Shown: positions 1-6,755 of the stretch, piece by piece
Position numbering within the stretch: the first letter of the stretch is position 1
How the letters are laid out: the number at the start of each line of letters is the position of its first letter
DNA from: Arthrobacter sp. CAN_C5
GTDB lineage: Bacteria > Actinomycetota > Actinomycetes > Actinomycetales > Micrococcaceae
Direction of reading: 5' to 3'
Length of the DNA stretch: 64,000 bases
Assembly: GCF_017875735.1 (NCBI RefSeq)
Contig: NZ_JAGGMZ010000001.1
Location: forward strand, 806,001 to 870,000
The notes under the pieces: generated by a model
What the model was told of the DNA's origin: nothing
What the model saw: the letters and a program-made list of their open reading frames with translations, nothing else
The model's database searches: none
Translations under genes and position numbers: made by a program

Positions 1-65
1 GCGAGTGTCTCATCGACCTAGGGTTTGACCCTGCCGCTAGGCGATCGTATACCCCGCCGCGCGGC

Positions 66-106
66 GAAATCTGGCGGGTCTGGACGCGCCGGACCCGCCA
101 GATTTC
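66..106 (-). terminator. Inverted repeat at the end of the cyclase operon
   Basis: A 15-bp perfect stem (66-80 with 92-106) flanks an 11-nt loop and covers the stop codon of the cyclase gene. It is the natural end of the minus-strand operon. No strong T-run follows, so it may be a weak or factor-assisted terminator. Bases 1-65 show nothing I can assign. Confidence 0.5.
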
Positions 107-773
107 ACTCTCCGGCGGGGGCGGTCTGCTGGATAGCGACAGCGCGAACGGGTGACCCGTCCATCCCGAGGAAAGGCAAGGGCAGCACCGAGACCCACGG
201 ATCGGCCCAATCGACTGAGCCAAGATTGGTCAGGTTCTCGATGATCACGCCATCCGCGCCCAGCAGCTCACGGTGGAACGGCAGATCGACCTCGGCCCCT
301 GACAGGTCGGTGGGATCCGGATTGAGGGTATCCACCCCAACCACCGAAACTCCTCGATCCAGGAGGCGTCGGGCGATATCGCCGTCGAACGCTGGATGGC
401 GCAGATAGAGCTCAGTACCGAAATGTTTCGACCAGCCCGTCTGAAACAACACCATCGCGACTGATCCAACATCCGCCAGCTGTGCCTCGACGTCGTGCCA
501 GCCGTAGACGTGACCCGGCCCGACGGCGGGAAGCCGGACGATCCGGGCGGGTCCAACCAGCCGCTCGAGGTTGATCTGATCCACCGATGCGCCCCCCTCC
601 ACCGTGTGCAGCGGCGCGTCCAGATGGGTTCCGGTGTGGGTGCCCGCGTGCACCTCGGCCACCTGGAACCCGTCGGCGGCGATCTCGGCTGCAACCGTGA
701 TCGTCACCTCCGGGTCACCAGGAAAGACTTGCATCCCGGAAACAATGGGATGCGAGAGATCAACGACCCGCAT
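105..773 (-). CDS. Cyclase family protein (kynurenine formamidase/isatin hydrolase-like metal hydrolase)
   Basis: 222 residues, typical for the cyclase superfamily (Pfam PF04199), whose members hydrolyse N-formyl or cyclic amides using a bound divalent metal. The protein opens with VVDLSHPIVSGMQVFPGDP and carries the signature HAGTHTGTHLDAPLH, which supplies the His/Asp metal ligands. I chose the ATG at 773 because the family begins at this point; upstream codons lie inside the permease gene. The start overlaps the end of the permease gene by 14 nt, so the two are translationally coupled. Together with the NCS1 permease it suggests uptake and opening of a heterocycle or amide (pyrimidine, hydantoin, isatin or formylkynurenine type). 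The substrate cannot be read from sequence. Confidence 0.85.
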   Translation of the reverse strand: MRVVDLSHPIVSGMQVFPGDPEVTITVAAEIAADGFQVAEVHAGTHTGTHLDAPLHTVEGGASVDQINLERLVGPARIVRLPAVGPGHVYGWHDVEAQLADVGSVAMVLFQTGWSKHFGTELYLRHPAFDGDIARRLLDRGVSVVGVDTLNPDPTDLSGAEVDLPFHRELLGADGVIIENLTNLGSVDWADPWVSVLPLPFLGMDGSPVRAVAIQQTAPAGE

Positions 774-2196
774 GGCTGAGATTGTCGGCTTCGGGAGCGC
801 TATCGCTGAGGTGCGCGTGGGTGGGGGTACCGGAAACGATCCGCCGAGCCACAATCGCCCACAGCAGGTACAGGCCAGCGGAAATGATGAAGGTGGGGAT
901 GGTTGCCCCGATAGGGCTCGGCACCGAGTACGTCAGGATCAGTGACGCTGTGGCGCCGATTACCCATACGGCAACAGCTGCCAGGTTGACGCCCTTGAAG
1001 TACCAGTAGTCACCACCGGATCCGCGAAGGATGTCTTTGTTGTAATGGCGTTTCCGGACGATGTAGTAGTCCACCAGCATGACCGCGAACACCGGAATGA
1101 ACAGTGATCCGATAAGAACCAGGAAGGAGGTGAACTGGTCCAGCAGCGCCAACCAGGTGGAGCCAATGATGGAGATCGCGCCGAGGACCAGCGCCGTCGG
1201 CAGGAACTTGACCTTGCTGGACGGAACCATGTTCACCACCGATGAGACCATCCCGTACACCACCATGGTGTTGGTCGCCATGACCGACAGGAAAATGACG
1301 ACCGCGAGCGGTGTTCCGAAGGCAGCAACAATGGCGGTGGGATCAAACGCCACAGCCTCACCGCCGTCGAGCACCAGGTACGCCACGGTGGTGGCGCCGA
1401 GCACCATTGCGAGCACGGTGGACAGGGTGTAGCCGACGCCCGAGCCGATCATCCCCGCTGCCTGGGACTTCGCCAGGCGGTTGAACTCCGCCGACAGGAC
1501 TGTCCAGGAAATCGCGGTGGCGATGACGACGTCGAGCACTACCACTCCTGACCAGCCAAGCTCAGGATCGGCGGGCAGGTCAATGAACTCAGACGGCGCA
1601 AAGGCAGTGAACGCGCTGACGAAGATGTACGCCATGAACGCGAGAATCACCAGAGCGAGCCAGGGCTCAACCCGGGCGATGCCGGCGTGACCGAAGATCG
1701 CCAGGCAGACGACCAGCAGTTGGCATAGCACTGAGAACAGGATGGGGTTGGAGAACCCGGTCGCCTGCTCCACGAGGAAATTCACGGTGACGCCTGCCAG
1801 CATCGCCTGCACCCAGCTCCAGCCCATCAGGATCACCACGTTGGCGGCGACCGGAAGGAATGAGCCGCGGAGCCCGAACGACCCCTTGGTCAGGGACATG
1901 GTGGGAAGGCCGGTGCGGGTGCCCATGTTGCCGACGAGCACCAGAACCGCGCCGCCAATCAGGGTGCCGAGGATGATGAGTCCGACGGCGAGCGGCCAGC
2001 TCACGCCGGGAACAAAGAGTGTTCCGGTGAGCAGGGTGGTGACCACCAGGTTGGCGGCAAGCCAGATCATGCCCATCCGCCCGGCGCCGAGCGTCCCACG
2101 GATCGGGCCGAAGCCCTCGGAGTTTTTCTCGAGGTGGTCGGATAGCCGGGAGAAGGCTGACCCGGACGAGGGGCCGGTACGTTTGGAGGTCGTCAT
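760..2196 (-). CDS. NCS1-family nucleobase/hydantoin-type permease
   Basis: 478 residues with about 12 hydrophobic segments. NCS1 transporters import cytosine, purines, allantoin, hydantoins or thiamine-type heterocycles with H+ or Na+. Family features include an N-terminal loop with GRMGMIWLAANLVVTTLL, a helix-1 region LFVPGVSWPLAVGLIILG and the conserved stretch GNMGTRTGLPTMSLTKGSFG. The start at 2196 was chosen because the longer N-terminus (to 2328) is polar, Pro/Ser-rich and overlaps the preceding gene. It lies 4 nt downstream of the NTF2-like gene and overlaps the cyclase gene, so the three form an operon. Substrate specificity is inferred only from the cyclase neighbour. Confidence 0.85.
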   Translation of the reverse strand: MTTSKRTGPSSGSAFSRLSDHLEKNSEGFGPIRGTLGAGRMGMIWLAANLVVTTLLTGTLFVPGVSWPLAVGLIILGTLIGGAVLVLVGNMGTRTGLPTMSLTKGSFGLRGSFLPVAANVVILMGWSWVQAMLAGVTVNFLVEQATGFSNPILFSVLCQLLVVCLAIFGHAGIARVEPWLALVILAFMAYIFVSAFTAFAPSEFIDLPADPELGWSGVVVLDVVIATAISWTVLSAEFNRLAKSQAAGMIGSGVGYTLSTVLAMVLGATTVAYLVLDGGEAVAFDPTAIVAAFGTPLAVVIFLSVMATNTMVVYGMVSSVVNMVPSSKVKFLPTALVLGAISIIGSTWLALLDQFTSFLVLIGSLFIPVFAVMLVDYYIVRKRHYNKDILRGSGGDYWYFKGVNLAAVAVWVIGATASLILTYSVPSPIGATIPTFIISAGLYLLWAIVARRIVSGTPTHAHLSDSAPEADNLSHAGR

Positions 2197-2200
2197 GGCG

Positions 2201-2626
2201 CTACCTGATTTCGGGGGAGTCGGAGGGGTCAACTGGTGGGAGTGGTGAGAGATGTTCGTGAATAGCTTGCACTGCGCCGGTGGCGTTCCGGTGGAAAATG
2301 ATGGTCTCGCGCTCAAGGGTCGTCTCACCGGTGTTGATGGTGGTCATGACATCGTGGCTGAACACGGCGCTTTCCCCGAGGAGCTGGATGGACGGGTTGC
2401 TGCTCACGCAGTCGGTCACCCGCCAGCCCTCCGCAAGCCACGAATCCCACAACTCTTCGTAGTCCTTGCGGCTTGGGAGACGCTCGGCCTCGGTATGAAA
2501 GATGAAGGTCGCGTCCTCGCTGAAAGCCGCGAAGTATGCTTCGGTATCCGTCTGGGAGAACGCCGTGACGACGCGCGAAGCAGCCGTCTCAACCTCGTGC
2601 CGGGTCAGACCAGTGTGATCGGTCAT
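2201..2626 (-). CDS. NTF2-like (SnoaL/DUF4440-type) protein
   Basis: 141 residues. The pattern of an N-terminal helix (TRHEVETAASRVVTAFSQTD), then DATFIFHTEAERLPSRKDYE and a C-terminal beta-rich half is that of the cone-shaped NTF2/SnoaL fold, used by small enzymes (isomerases, dehydratases, cyclases) and by ligand-binding proteins. The ATG at 2626 is preceded by GAAGGA at good spacing, which decides against the upstream ATG at 2701. First gene of the operon with the permease and cyclase, so it probably acts on the same compound or its intermediate. No catalytic residues can be assigned with confidence. Confidence 0.75.
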   Translation of the reverse strand: MTDHTGLTRHEVETAASRVVTAFSQTDTEAYFAAFSEDATFIFHTEAERLPSRKDYEELWDSWLAEGWRVTDCVSSNPSIQLLGESAVFSHDVMTTINTGETTLERETIIFHRNATGAVQAIHEHLSPLPPVDPSDSPEIR

Positions 2627-2686
2627 AGGGTGTGGTCCTTCTTCGAAAGGTCGACGACGGCGAACTCGTCTTGTAGCCTGACAGAC

Positions 2687-2705
2687 AACTTTTGTTTTCA
2701 AAGTT
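2687..2705. promoter_or_regulatory. Inverted repeat upstream of the NTF2/permease/cyclase operon
   Basis: AACTTT and AAAGTT separated by 7 nt lie about 60 nt upstream of the first gene of the operon in an unusually AT-rich stretch. This is a possible operator for a regulator encoded elsewhere. Bases 2706-2781 hold no gene. Confidence 0.35.
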
Positions 2706-2781
2706 TGAGTGACACAGCTAACAATGTCAAAGGATTCACCAAATTTACTGCCGCAAATGTCGATGGGGAAGCAGGCGGTAC

Positions 2782-2816
2782 AAAAAAGGTGGCGCTCCCG
2801 TAGGGGAACGCCACCT
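2782..2816 (-). terminator. Rho-independent terminator of yajQ
   Basis: A hairpin with arms AGGTGGCG and CGCCACCT is followed on the minus strand by six T residues. It lies just downstream of the yajQ stop codon. Confidence 0.85.
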
Positions 2817-2832
2817 GACCTCGGATGAGGCT

Positions 2833-3321
2833 CTAACGCATGTTCACGAACTGCAGATCGGCCTCGTCGAAGTTCTTCAGCAGTGCCATGGTGGCCTGCA
2901 AATCGTCGCGGGACTTTGAGCTGACACGCAGTTCGTCGCCCTGGATGGTGGACTTCACGCCCTTGGGCGCCTCGTCGCGGATCAGCTTGTTGATCTTCTT
3001 CGCAACGTCCTGGGCAATGCCCTCTTTGATAGTCGTTTCCAGGCGGAACTCCTTGCCCGAAGCATAGGGCTCGCCGGTATCCAAGGACTTCAGGGAGATG
3101 CCACGCTTGATCATCTTGGACTGCAGAACGTCGAGGACCGCCAGGACGCGCTCCTCCGAGTTGGCCTTCATGAGAATCATCTCCCCGCTAAAGTCCACCT
3201 CAGCGCCAATGCCCTTGAAGTCGTAGCGCTGGACGATTTCCTTTTGCGCCTGGTGCAACGCGTTGGCAACCTCCTGCTTGTCTACTTTGCTAACAACATC
3301 GAAAGTGGATTCGCTCGCCAC
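2833..3321 (-). CDS. yajQ: YajQ family nucleotide-binding protein
   Basis: 162 residues, the standard length of the UPF0234/YajQ family, which has two ferredoxin-like domains and binds nucleotides (c-di-GMP in Xanthomonas homologues). The N-terminus ASESTFDVVSKVDKQEV and the segment IVQRYDFKGIGAEVDF are diagnostic, as is the C-terminal LQFVNMR. The start is the GTG at 3321, preceded by TTAGGAG at 5-6 nt; longer readings add an unrelated N-terminus. Single gene closed by its own terminator. Cellular role in actinobacteria is not established. Confidence 0.9.
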   Translation of the reverse strand: MASESTFDVVSKVDKQEVANALHQAQKEIVQRYDFKGIGAEVDFSGEMILMKANSEERVLAVLDVLQSKMIKRGISLKSLDTGEPYASGKEFRLETTIKEGIAQDVAKKINKLIRDEAPKGVKSTIQGDELRVSSKSRDDLQATMALLKNFDEADLQFVNMR

Positions 3322-3486
3322 AATGTCTCCTAAGGGGTAGTGAGAAGGAACTGCTCCCAGCCTAATCGGTTCTCCATGGATCGGCTTGAGGCTAAGACTC
3401 ACAGCCGATCTACAGGGAGTGCGGTGTCCACTCACAAATGCCGGTGAAAGTCTTGGGTCCAGCGATCAACCCATCAGGAGAGGGCC

Positions 3487-3777
3487 ATGACTGACAAACC
3501 GCGTGTCCGGTACCAGGTTCGAGTCCGGCATGTGGTGGCCGGAACTTTCCTCGTTGCATCATCGGCGGTGTCGATTACCGGCCTGTCGCCAACGCCAGCG
3601 GTGGCGGCCGGGGCGTCGTCGTCGGTCGAGGTCTCCTACGAGGCGTCGGCCGGTGCCGAGCGGTTGGCGGGAGTGCGATCCGAGTTGGACGACGCCGTCG
3701 CCTTCGGCTCGGTGACGACCGCGCAGGCGGATGCCTTCTATGCCCAGATTGAACGCCGCGTGCACGCCGGACTCTAG
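3487..3777 (+). CDS. Small secreted or membrane-anchored hypothetical protein
   Basis: 96 residues with a Shine-Dalgarno AGGAGAGG before the ATG. A basic N-region (residues 1-14, Arg-rich) precedes a hydrophobic core VVAGTFLVASSAVSITGL and a likely signal-peptidase site after PAVA (about residue 40). The mature part is only about 55 residues, Ala/Glu/Val-rich, with two short helices (AERLAGVRSELDDAVAFG and VTTAQADAFYAQIERRV) that could pair as a helical hairpin. No family recognised. It stands alone between yajQ and tRNA-Tyr. Confidence 0.65.
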   Translation: MTDKPRVRYQVRVRHVVAGTFLVASSAVSITGLSPTPAVAAGASSSVEVSYEASAGAERLAGVRSELDDAVAFGSVTTAQADAFYAQIERRVHAGL

Positions 3778-3803
3778 GCCCGGGACCGCACCTCCGGAGG
3801 CGA

Positions 3804-3833
3804 TTCGATTCTTGCCCCGATTTTCTGTAAAGT
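3804..3833 (+). promoter_or_regulatory. Putative tRNA-Tyr promoter
   Basis: TTCGAT (3804-3809), 18 nt, TAAAGT (3828-3833). The same TTCGNN/TANNNT arrangement precedes the tRNA-Thr and tRNA-Trp genes in this window, which strengthens the assignment. Confidence 0.45.
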
Positions 3834-3881
3834 TGTCTTGCCCGCGGTTACCGTGGGCGAACCTCATATTTGAGGACGTTT

Positions 3882-3963
3882 GGCAGATTACCCGAGCGGC
3901 CAAAGGGGGCTGACTGTAAATCAGCTGGCATCGCCTTCACTGGTTCGAATCCAGTATCTGCCA
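3882..3963 (+). tRNA. trnY: tRNA-Tyr (GTA)
   Basis: The acceptor stem GGCAGAT pairs with ATCTGCC, and the TPsiC arm contains GGTTCGAATCC. The anticodon loop reads CTGTAAA with anticodon GTA at 3916-3918. The long variable arm expected of a class II tRNA is present. The CCA end is not encoded. It is followed closely by an intrinsic terminator. Confidence 0.95.
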
Positions 3964-3981
3964 CATCGCCGGTATACCGGG

Positions 3982-4030
3982 AAAGTAGCCCGTCAGGATC
4001 TTCGCCAAGATCCAGGCGGGCTACTTTTTT
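3982..4030 (+). terminator. Rho-independent terminator after tRNA-Tyr
   Basis: Arms AAGTAGCCCG and CGGGCTACTT, with an internal GATCTT/AAGATC helix, are followed by TTTTTT. It ends the tRNA-Tyr transcript. Confidence 0.9.
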
Positions 4031-4068
4031 GCCCTTTTACTTCCTAGGCGACAGGTTGCGGATCCCGC

Positions 4069-4439
4069 GACCCGGATCTGCTCGTTGATGACCTCGTGAT
4101 TCCCGGCCCCGCCGGTGCGCCCGACGTGGGACTGCGACTAATCCGCCCAAAGACGCTGCGGGGTAACGCGCCGGCGGTCCTCTGGCTGTATGTCGGCGAA
4201 ATGGTCATCGGTAGCAACAGCCAGGATTGCCCGCACCCTGGGAATCACCGTGGCATCAGTCGAATATCGCCTCTCGCCGGAGCACAAGTCGCCCGTAGTC
4301 CTCGACGCCGCCTACCGAGCTGGAAATTGTTGACGGGGCGTTCCACGGCTTCGATGCCTTGTTCTCCAACAAACACGTCTCCAGAACCTTCTGGCGTGCC
4401 CAGGCAGCTGCCCTGCAGGACCCATTGTTCACCCGATAG
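4069..4439 (+). pseudogene. Decayed alpha/beta-hydrolase (lipase/esterase, GDXG type)
   Basis: Three pieces of one esterase lie in different frames. Frame one reads VDDLVIPGPAGAPDVGLRLI and later VLWLYVGEMVIGS (about 4069-4220), equivalent to the substrate strand and the degraded HGGG oxyanion region. After a frameshift, about 4224-4320 reads TLGITVASVEYRLSPEHKSP, a hallmark of the family. A third frame, 4319-4439, reads ELEIVDGAFHGFDALF, the segment with the catalytic His, and ends at a TAG. The part between VLDAAYRAG and ELEIVDG, which should hold the nucleophile motif GDSAGG and the acidic residue, is missing, so an internal deletion of roughly 130-150 codons is inferred from the usual family length. 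It cannot encode a working enzyme. Confidence 0.8.
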
Positions 4440-4543
4440 GGGCAGGCCGGAACGCCCTCCGCCGATGACATAACTTCCGCCCCCTCTTCATTGAGAGCGA
4501 ACACGGGGAGACATCTGCGGGCAAACTCGTTAGCGTTAAAGGT

Positions 4544-4978
4544 ATGGCAACTATTGAAGTAACCGAGGCAACTTTCCCCGAGACCATCGAAACGAACGAT
4601 ATTGTGTTCGTCGACTTCTGGGCTGAATGGTGTGGCCCGTGCAAGCAGTTTGCTCCCGTGTACGACGCCGTTTCGCAGAAGCACGACGACATCACCTTCG
4701 CGAAGGTGGACACCGAGGCCGAGCAGTCCCTCGCGGCAGCAGCCGGGATCACCTCGATCCCCACGCTGATGGCCTTCCGCGAAAAAGTGCTGGTGTTTTC
4801 CCAGCCCGGTGCGATGAACGCTACCCAGTTCGGCGAACTGGTTGATGCAGTCAAGGGCCTCGACATGAAAGAGGTCCACGAGCAGGTAGCCCAGCAGCAG
4901 GCAGCCGCTCAGGCGGGTGCGCCAACCGACGCTCCAGCAGCGGACGCCCCGGTGCAGGGCGAGCAGAAGACCAACTAG
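4544..4978 (+). CDS. trxA: Thioredoxin
   Basis: 144 residues: a normal thioredoxin domain (1-108) plus an Ala/Gln/Pro-rich tail. The active site WCGPC is at residues 29-33, with DFWAEWCGPC context, and the cis-proline is in SIPT at 73. It reduces protein disulfides in the cytoplasm using thioredoxin reductase. The tail (from about residue 110, QQQAAAQAGAPTDAPAAD) is low-complexity and dispensable-looking. The ATG is 7 nt after TAGCGT, a -10-like box, and also has AAAGGT just upstream, so it may be transcribed leaderless or with a very short leader. A strong terminator follows. Confidence 0.95.
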   Translation: MATIEVTEATFPETIETNDIVFVDFWAEWCGPCKQFAPVYDAVSQKHDDITFAKVDTEAEQSLAAAAGITSIPTLMAFREKVLVFSQPGAMNATQFGELVDAVKGLDMKEVHEQVAQQQAAAQAGAPTDAPAADAPVQGEQKTN

Positions 4979-5007
4979 TCTTCGACTCAGGCACCAGCTA
5001 GACCCAA

Positions 5008-5042
5008 CGAAACCCCCGGTCCTTCAAGGACCGGGGGTTTCG
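5008..5042. terminator. Bidirectional terminator between trxA and the ABM gene
   Basis: A perfect 15-bp stem, CGAAACCCCCGGTCC with its complement, encloses a 5-nt loop. A/T tracts at both ends allow it to serve the two convergent genes. Confidence 0.88.
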
Positions 5043-5060
5043 TGTGCAGTCAGTATCTAG

Positions 5061-5342
5061 TTAGTTGCTCTTGGTAATCTGCACCGGCTCGGACAGCAGG
5101 CCGCTGAGCGACTCGTTGAGATCCTGCACCGCTGAGCCGCGCGAATGCTTTTCCAGCAATTCCTCTGACTCCCAGCGTTCCGTCAGGAGGATCCGGTCCT
5201 CAGTTACGTCGGTAATTTCGTAGCGGATGCACCCCGGCTCGTTGACCACCTGTTCGATGGCGATGTCCAGGGCCAGTTTCACCCGGAACACCTCACCTGG
5301 ATTGGGGAGAAATACAGCAGTCACGTCAAGTGGTTCACTCAT
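5061..5342 (-). CDS. Antibiotic biosynthesis monooxygenase-fold protein (putative quinol monooxygenase)
   Basis: 93 residues, the usual length of single-domain ABM proteins (dimeric ferredoxin-like fold, YgiN-like). Family features are EPGCIRYEI in the middle and ILLTERWESEELLEKHSRG towards the C-terminus. Some members oxidise quinols or anthracyclines without a metal cofactor; many have unknown substrates. The start at 5342 is the family N-terminus (DVTAVFLPNPGEV). It lies 10 nt downstream of the glycosylase gene on the same strand and is probably cotranscribed with it. Confidence 0.8.
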   Translation of the reverse strand: MSEPLDVTAVFLPNPGEVFRVKLALDIAIEQVVNEPGCIRYEITDVTEDRILLTERWESEELLEKHSRGSAVQDLNESLSGLLSEPVQITKSN

Positions 5343-5352
5343 GACATTCAGC

Positions 5353-6387
5353 CTACCGCTGGCGATGATCCTCGGGCGCAAGCCGTGGACCATAGGTGGG
5401 TTTACGGAACCCGCTTGAATACAGCATTCGCACCACCCGCTGCCGATTCCCGCTCCAGGGCGCCAGCAGCTCAAGCATCCCGGCGTCGTCGGTCCGGCGG
5501 CCAGTCAGGGCGGCACCCACGTAGGCCGCCAGATGATAGTCACCCACCGAGATCGAATCGGGGCAGCCGTGCGTTCGCTGCAAGACTTCAGCAGCCGTCC
5601 ACGGGCCGATCCCCGACACCGAACACAGCGCGGCAGTGACCTGGCTGGCTGACTGGATGGCCGCCAGGCGCTCCAGCCCCGAGGCCAGCGACGCCGCCTT
5701 CAGAATGGTCTCCGACCGGTGGGCATCCACACCCGCCCGGTGCCAATCCCAGGACGGGACCCGACGCCACTGAGCAGCGGTGGGCGGCAACCGCAGGCCA
5801 GCCGGTGCCCCCTGCGGCCGGGGCGCTTCGTCGCCGTGCCGCACCAGTAGCCAGCGCCACGCACGCTTCGCCTCGATCCCCGTCACCTTCTGTTCCAGGA
5901 TGACGCGCGCGACGGCGTCCAGCATTCGGCCCGTGGACGGAAGCCGCAAACCGGGAGACAGGTACCTGCCCTTCCGGGCGAGCTCTGGCAGGGATGCCTG
6001 GAACCCCGGGGTGTCGAAGTGGCTCCAGTCGTCGTCGGCGCCAAGCAGGACGGGCACCGACTCGATCGCGGCGGATGCCCCGGGGCCCCAAGCCGTCGCG
6101 TGGACACGGGCATCGTTCAACGCTCCGCGCTGCTCCAGCCGGACGGTTGCGGCGCCATCGTCGTTCCGGAAAGCCAGCCAGATGCCACCCAGGTGGTGGA
6201 TGAATGCCGGATCATGCGCACCGCACTGCAGCGACCCCACGGTACGGACAAGGCTGTAAGGACCCCCGGGTTCCCACACCAGCGAGTGCGCGCCGGACCC
6301 GGCACCCCGTTCGGGTGCGGCTGCCGGACCAGCGCTGGGCTCTGCGCCCAACCCAGGATCGTCACTCTTGGCAGCTGAAACGGTCAT
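5353..6387 (-). CDS. DNA-3-methyladenine glycosylase (AlkA-like, HhH-GPD superfamily)
   Basis: 344 residues. The C-terminal half is an HhH-GPD base-excision glycosylase: helix ARVILEQKVTGIEAKRAW (about 160-177), helix-hairpin-helix LCSVSGIGPWTAAEV, then SISVGDYHLAAYVGAAL, whose Asp is the predicted catalytic residue. The N-terminal about 130 residues fit the beta-sheet domain of AlkA. It would excise alkylated bases from DNA. The start at 6387 carries GAGGT directly before the ATG. No ada-like or ogt-like alkylation genes are adjacent. The first 35 residues are Ala/Gly/Pro-rich and may be disordered. Confidence 0.85.
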   Translation of the reverse strand: MTVSAAKSDDPGLGAEPSAGPAAAPERGAGSGAHSLVWEPGGPYSLVRTVGSLQCGAHDPAFIHHLGGIWLAFRNDDGAATVRLEQRGALNDARVHATAWGPGASAAIESVPVLLGADDDWSHFDTPGFQASLPELARKGRYLSPGLRLPSTGRMLDAVARVILEQKVTGIEAKRAWRWLLVRHGDEAPRPQGAPAGLRLPPTAAQWRRVPSWDWHRAGVDAHRSETILKAASLASGLERLAAIQSASQVTAALCSVSGIGPWTAAEVLQRTHGCPDSISVGDYHLAAYVGAALTGRRTDDAGMLELLAPWSGNRQRVVRMLYSSGFRKPTYGPRLAPEDHRQR

Positions 6388-6476
6388 ACCTCAATGGTGT
6401 CACGGCAGGCCGACATCAATCCGGTGAGCAACCTGGACAGCGCGCAGCAAGATGGACAACGGTGAGGAAGATGTCG

Positions 6477-6680
6477 CTATCGGATGTCTAGGTTGCTCAC
6501 GAAAACGGTGGCGGGTTCGCAGGGAACCACCTGGACGGTCCCCACCGTCACATTCAGCAATGTGTGAGTTCCCACAGCTCGGCCAGTCCGGTGTGGGTAG
6601 GGACCACCATCAGCACAGCTTGCCCGGCAGCAGGCTGGGGCAGCAGGTAAGGGCGCTTCCAGGCAGCCTTTCCGGCCGGT
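6477..6680 (-). pseudogene. Frameshifted 3' relic of an unidentified gene upstream of the glycosylase
   Basis: On the minus strand one frame reads AAGQAVLMVVPTHTGLAEL followed by WELTHC and a stop at 6554. Shifting by one base inside THC continues as LLNVTVGTVQVVPCEPATVF then VSNLDIR and a stop at 6477. The joined sequence has the regular hydrophobic pattern of a folded C-terminal domain, while neither frame alone is a gene. No start or N-terminal part is found before cbs begins at 6756, so only the 3' end seems to remain. I do not recognise the family. It could instead be chance coding-like sequence. Confidence 0.4.
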
Positions 6681-6755
6681 GGTCGAGGCCCATCGAGGTA
6701 CCCGGCGACTCGGCGGAGTCCGGGAACAAGAGGACTTCGCGGTAACTTTGTAGGT

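Noticed and set aside
4096-4473. Intact 125-codon protein
   Set aside because: Only its first 45 codons match a hydrolase; the rest is out of frame, so it is treated as part of a pseudogene.
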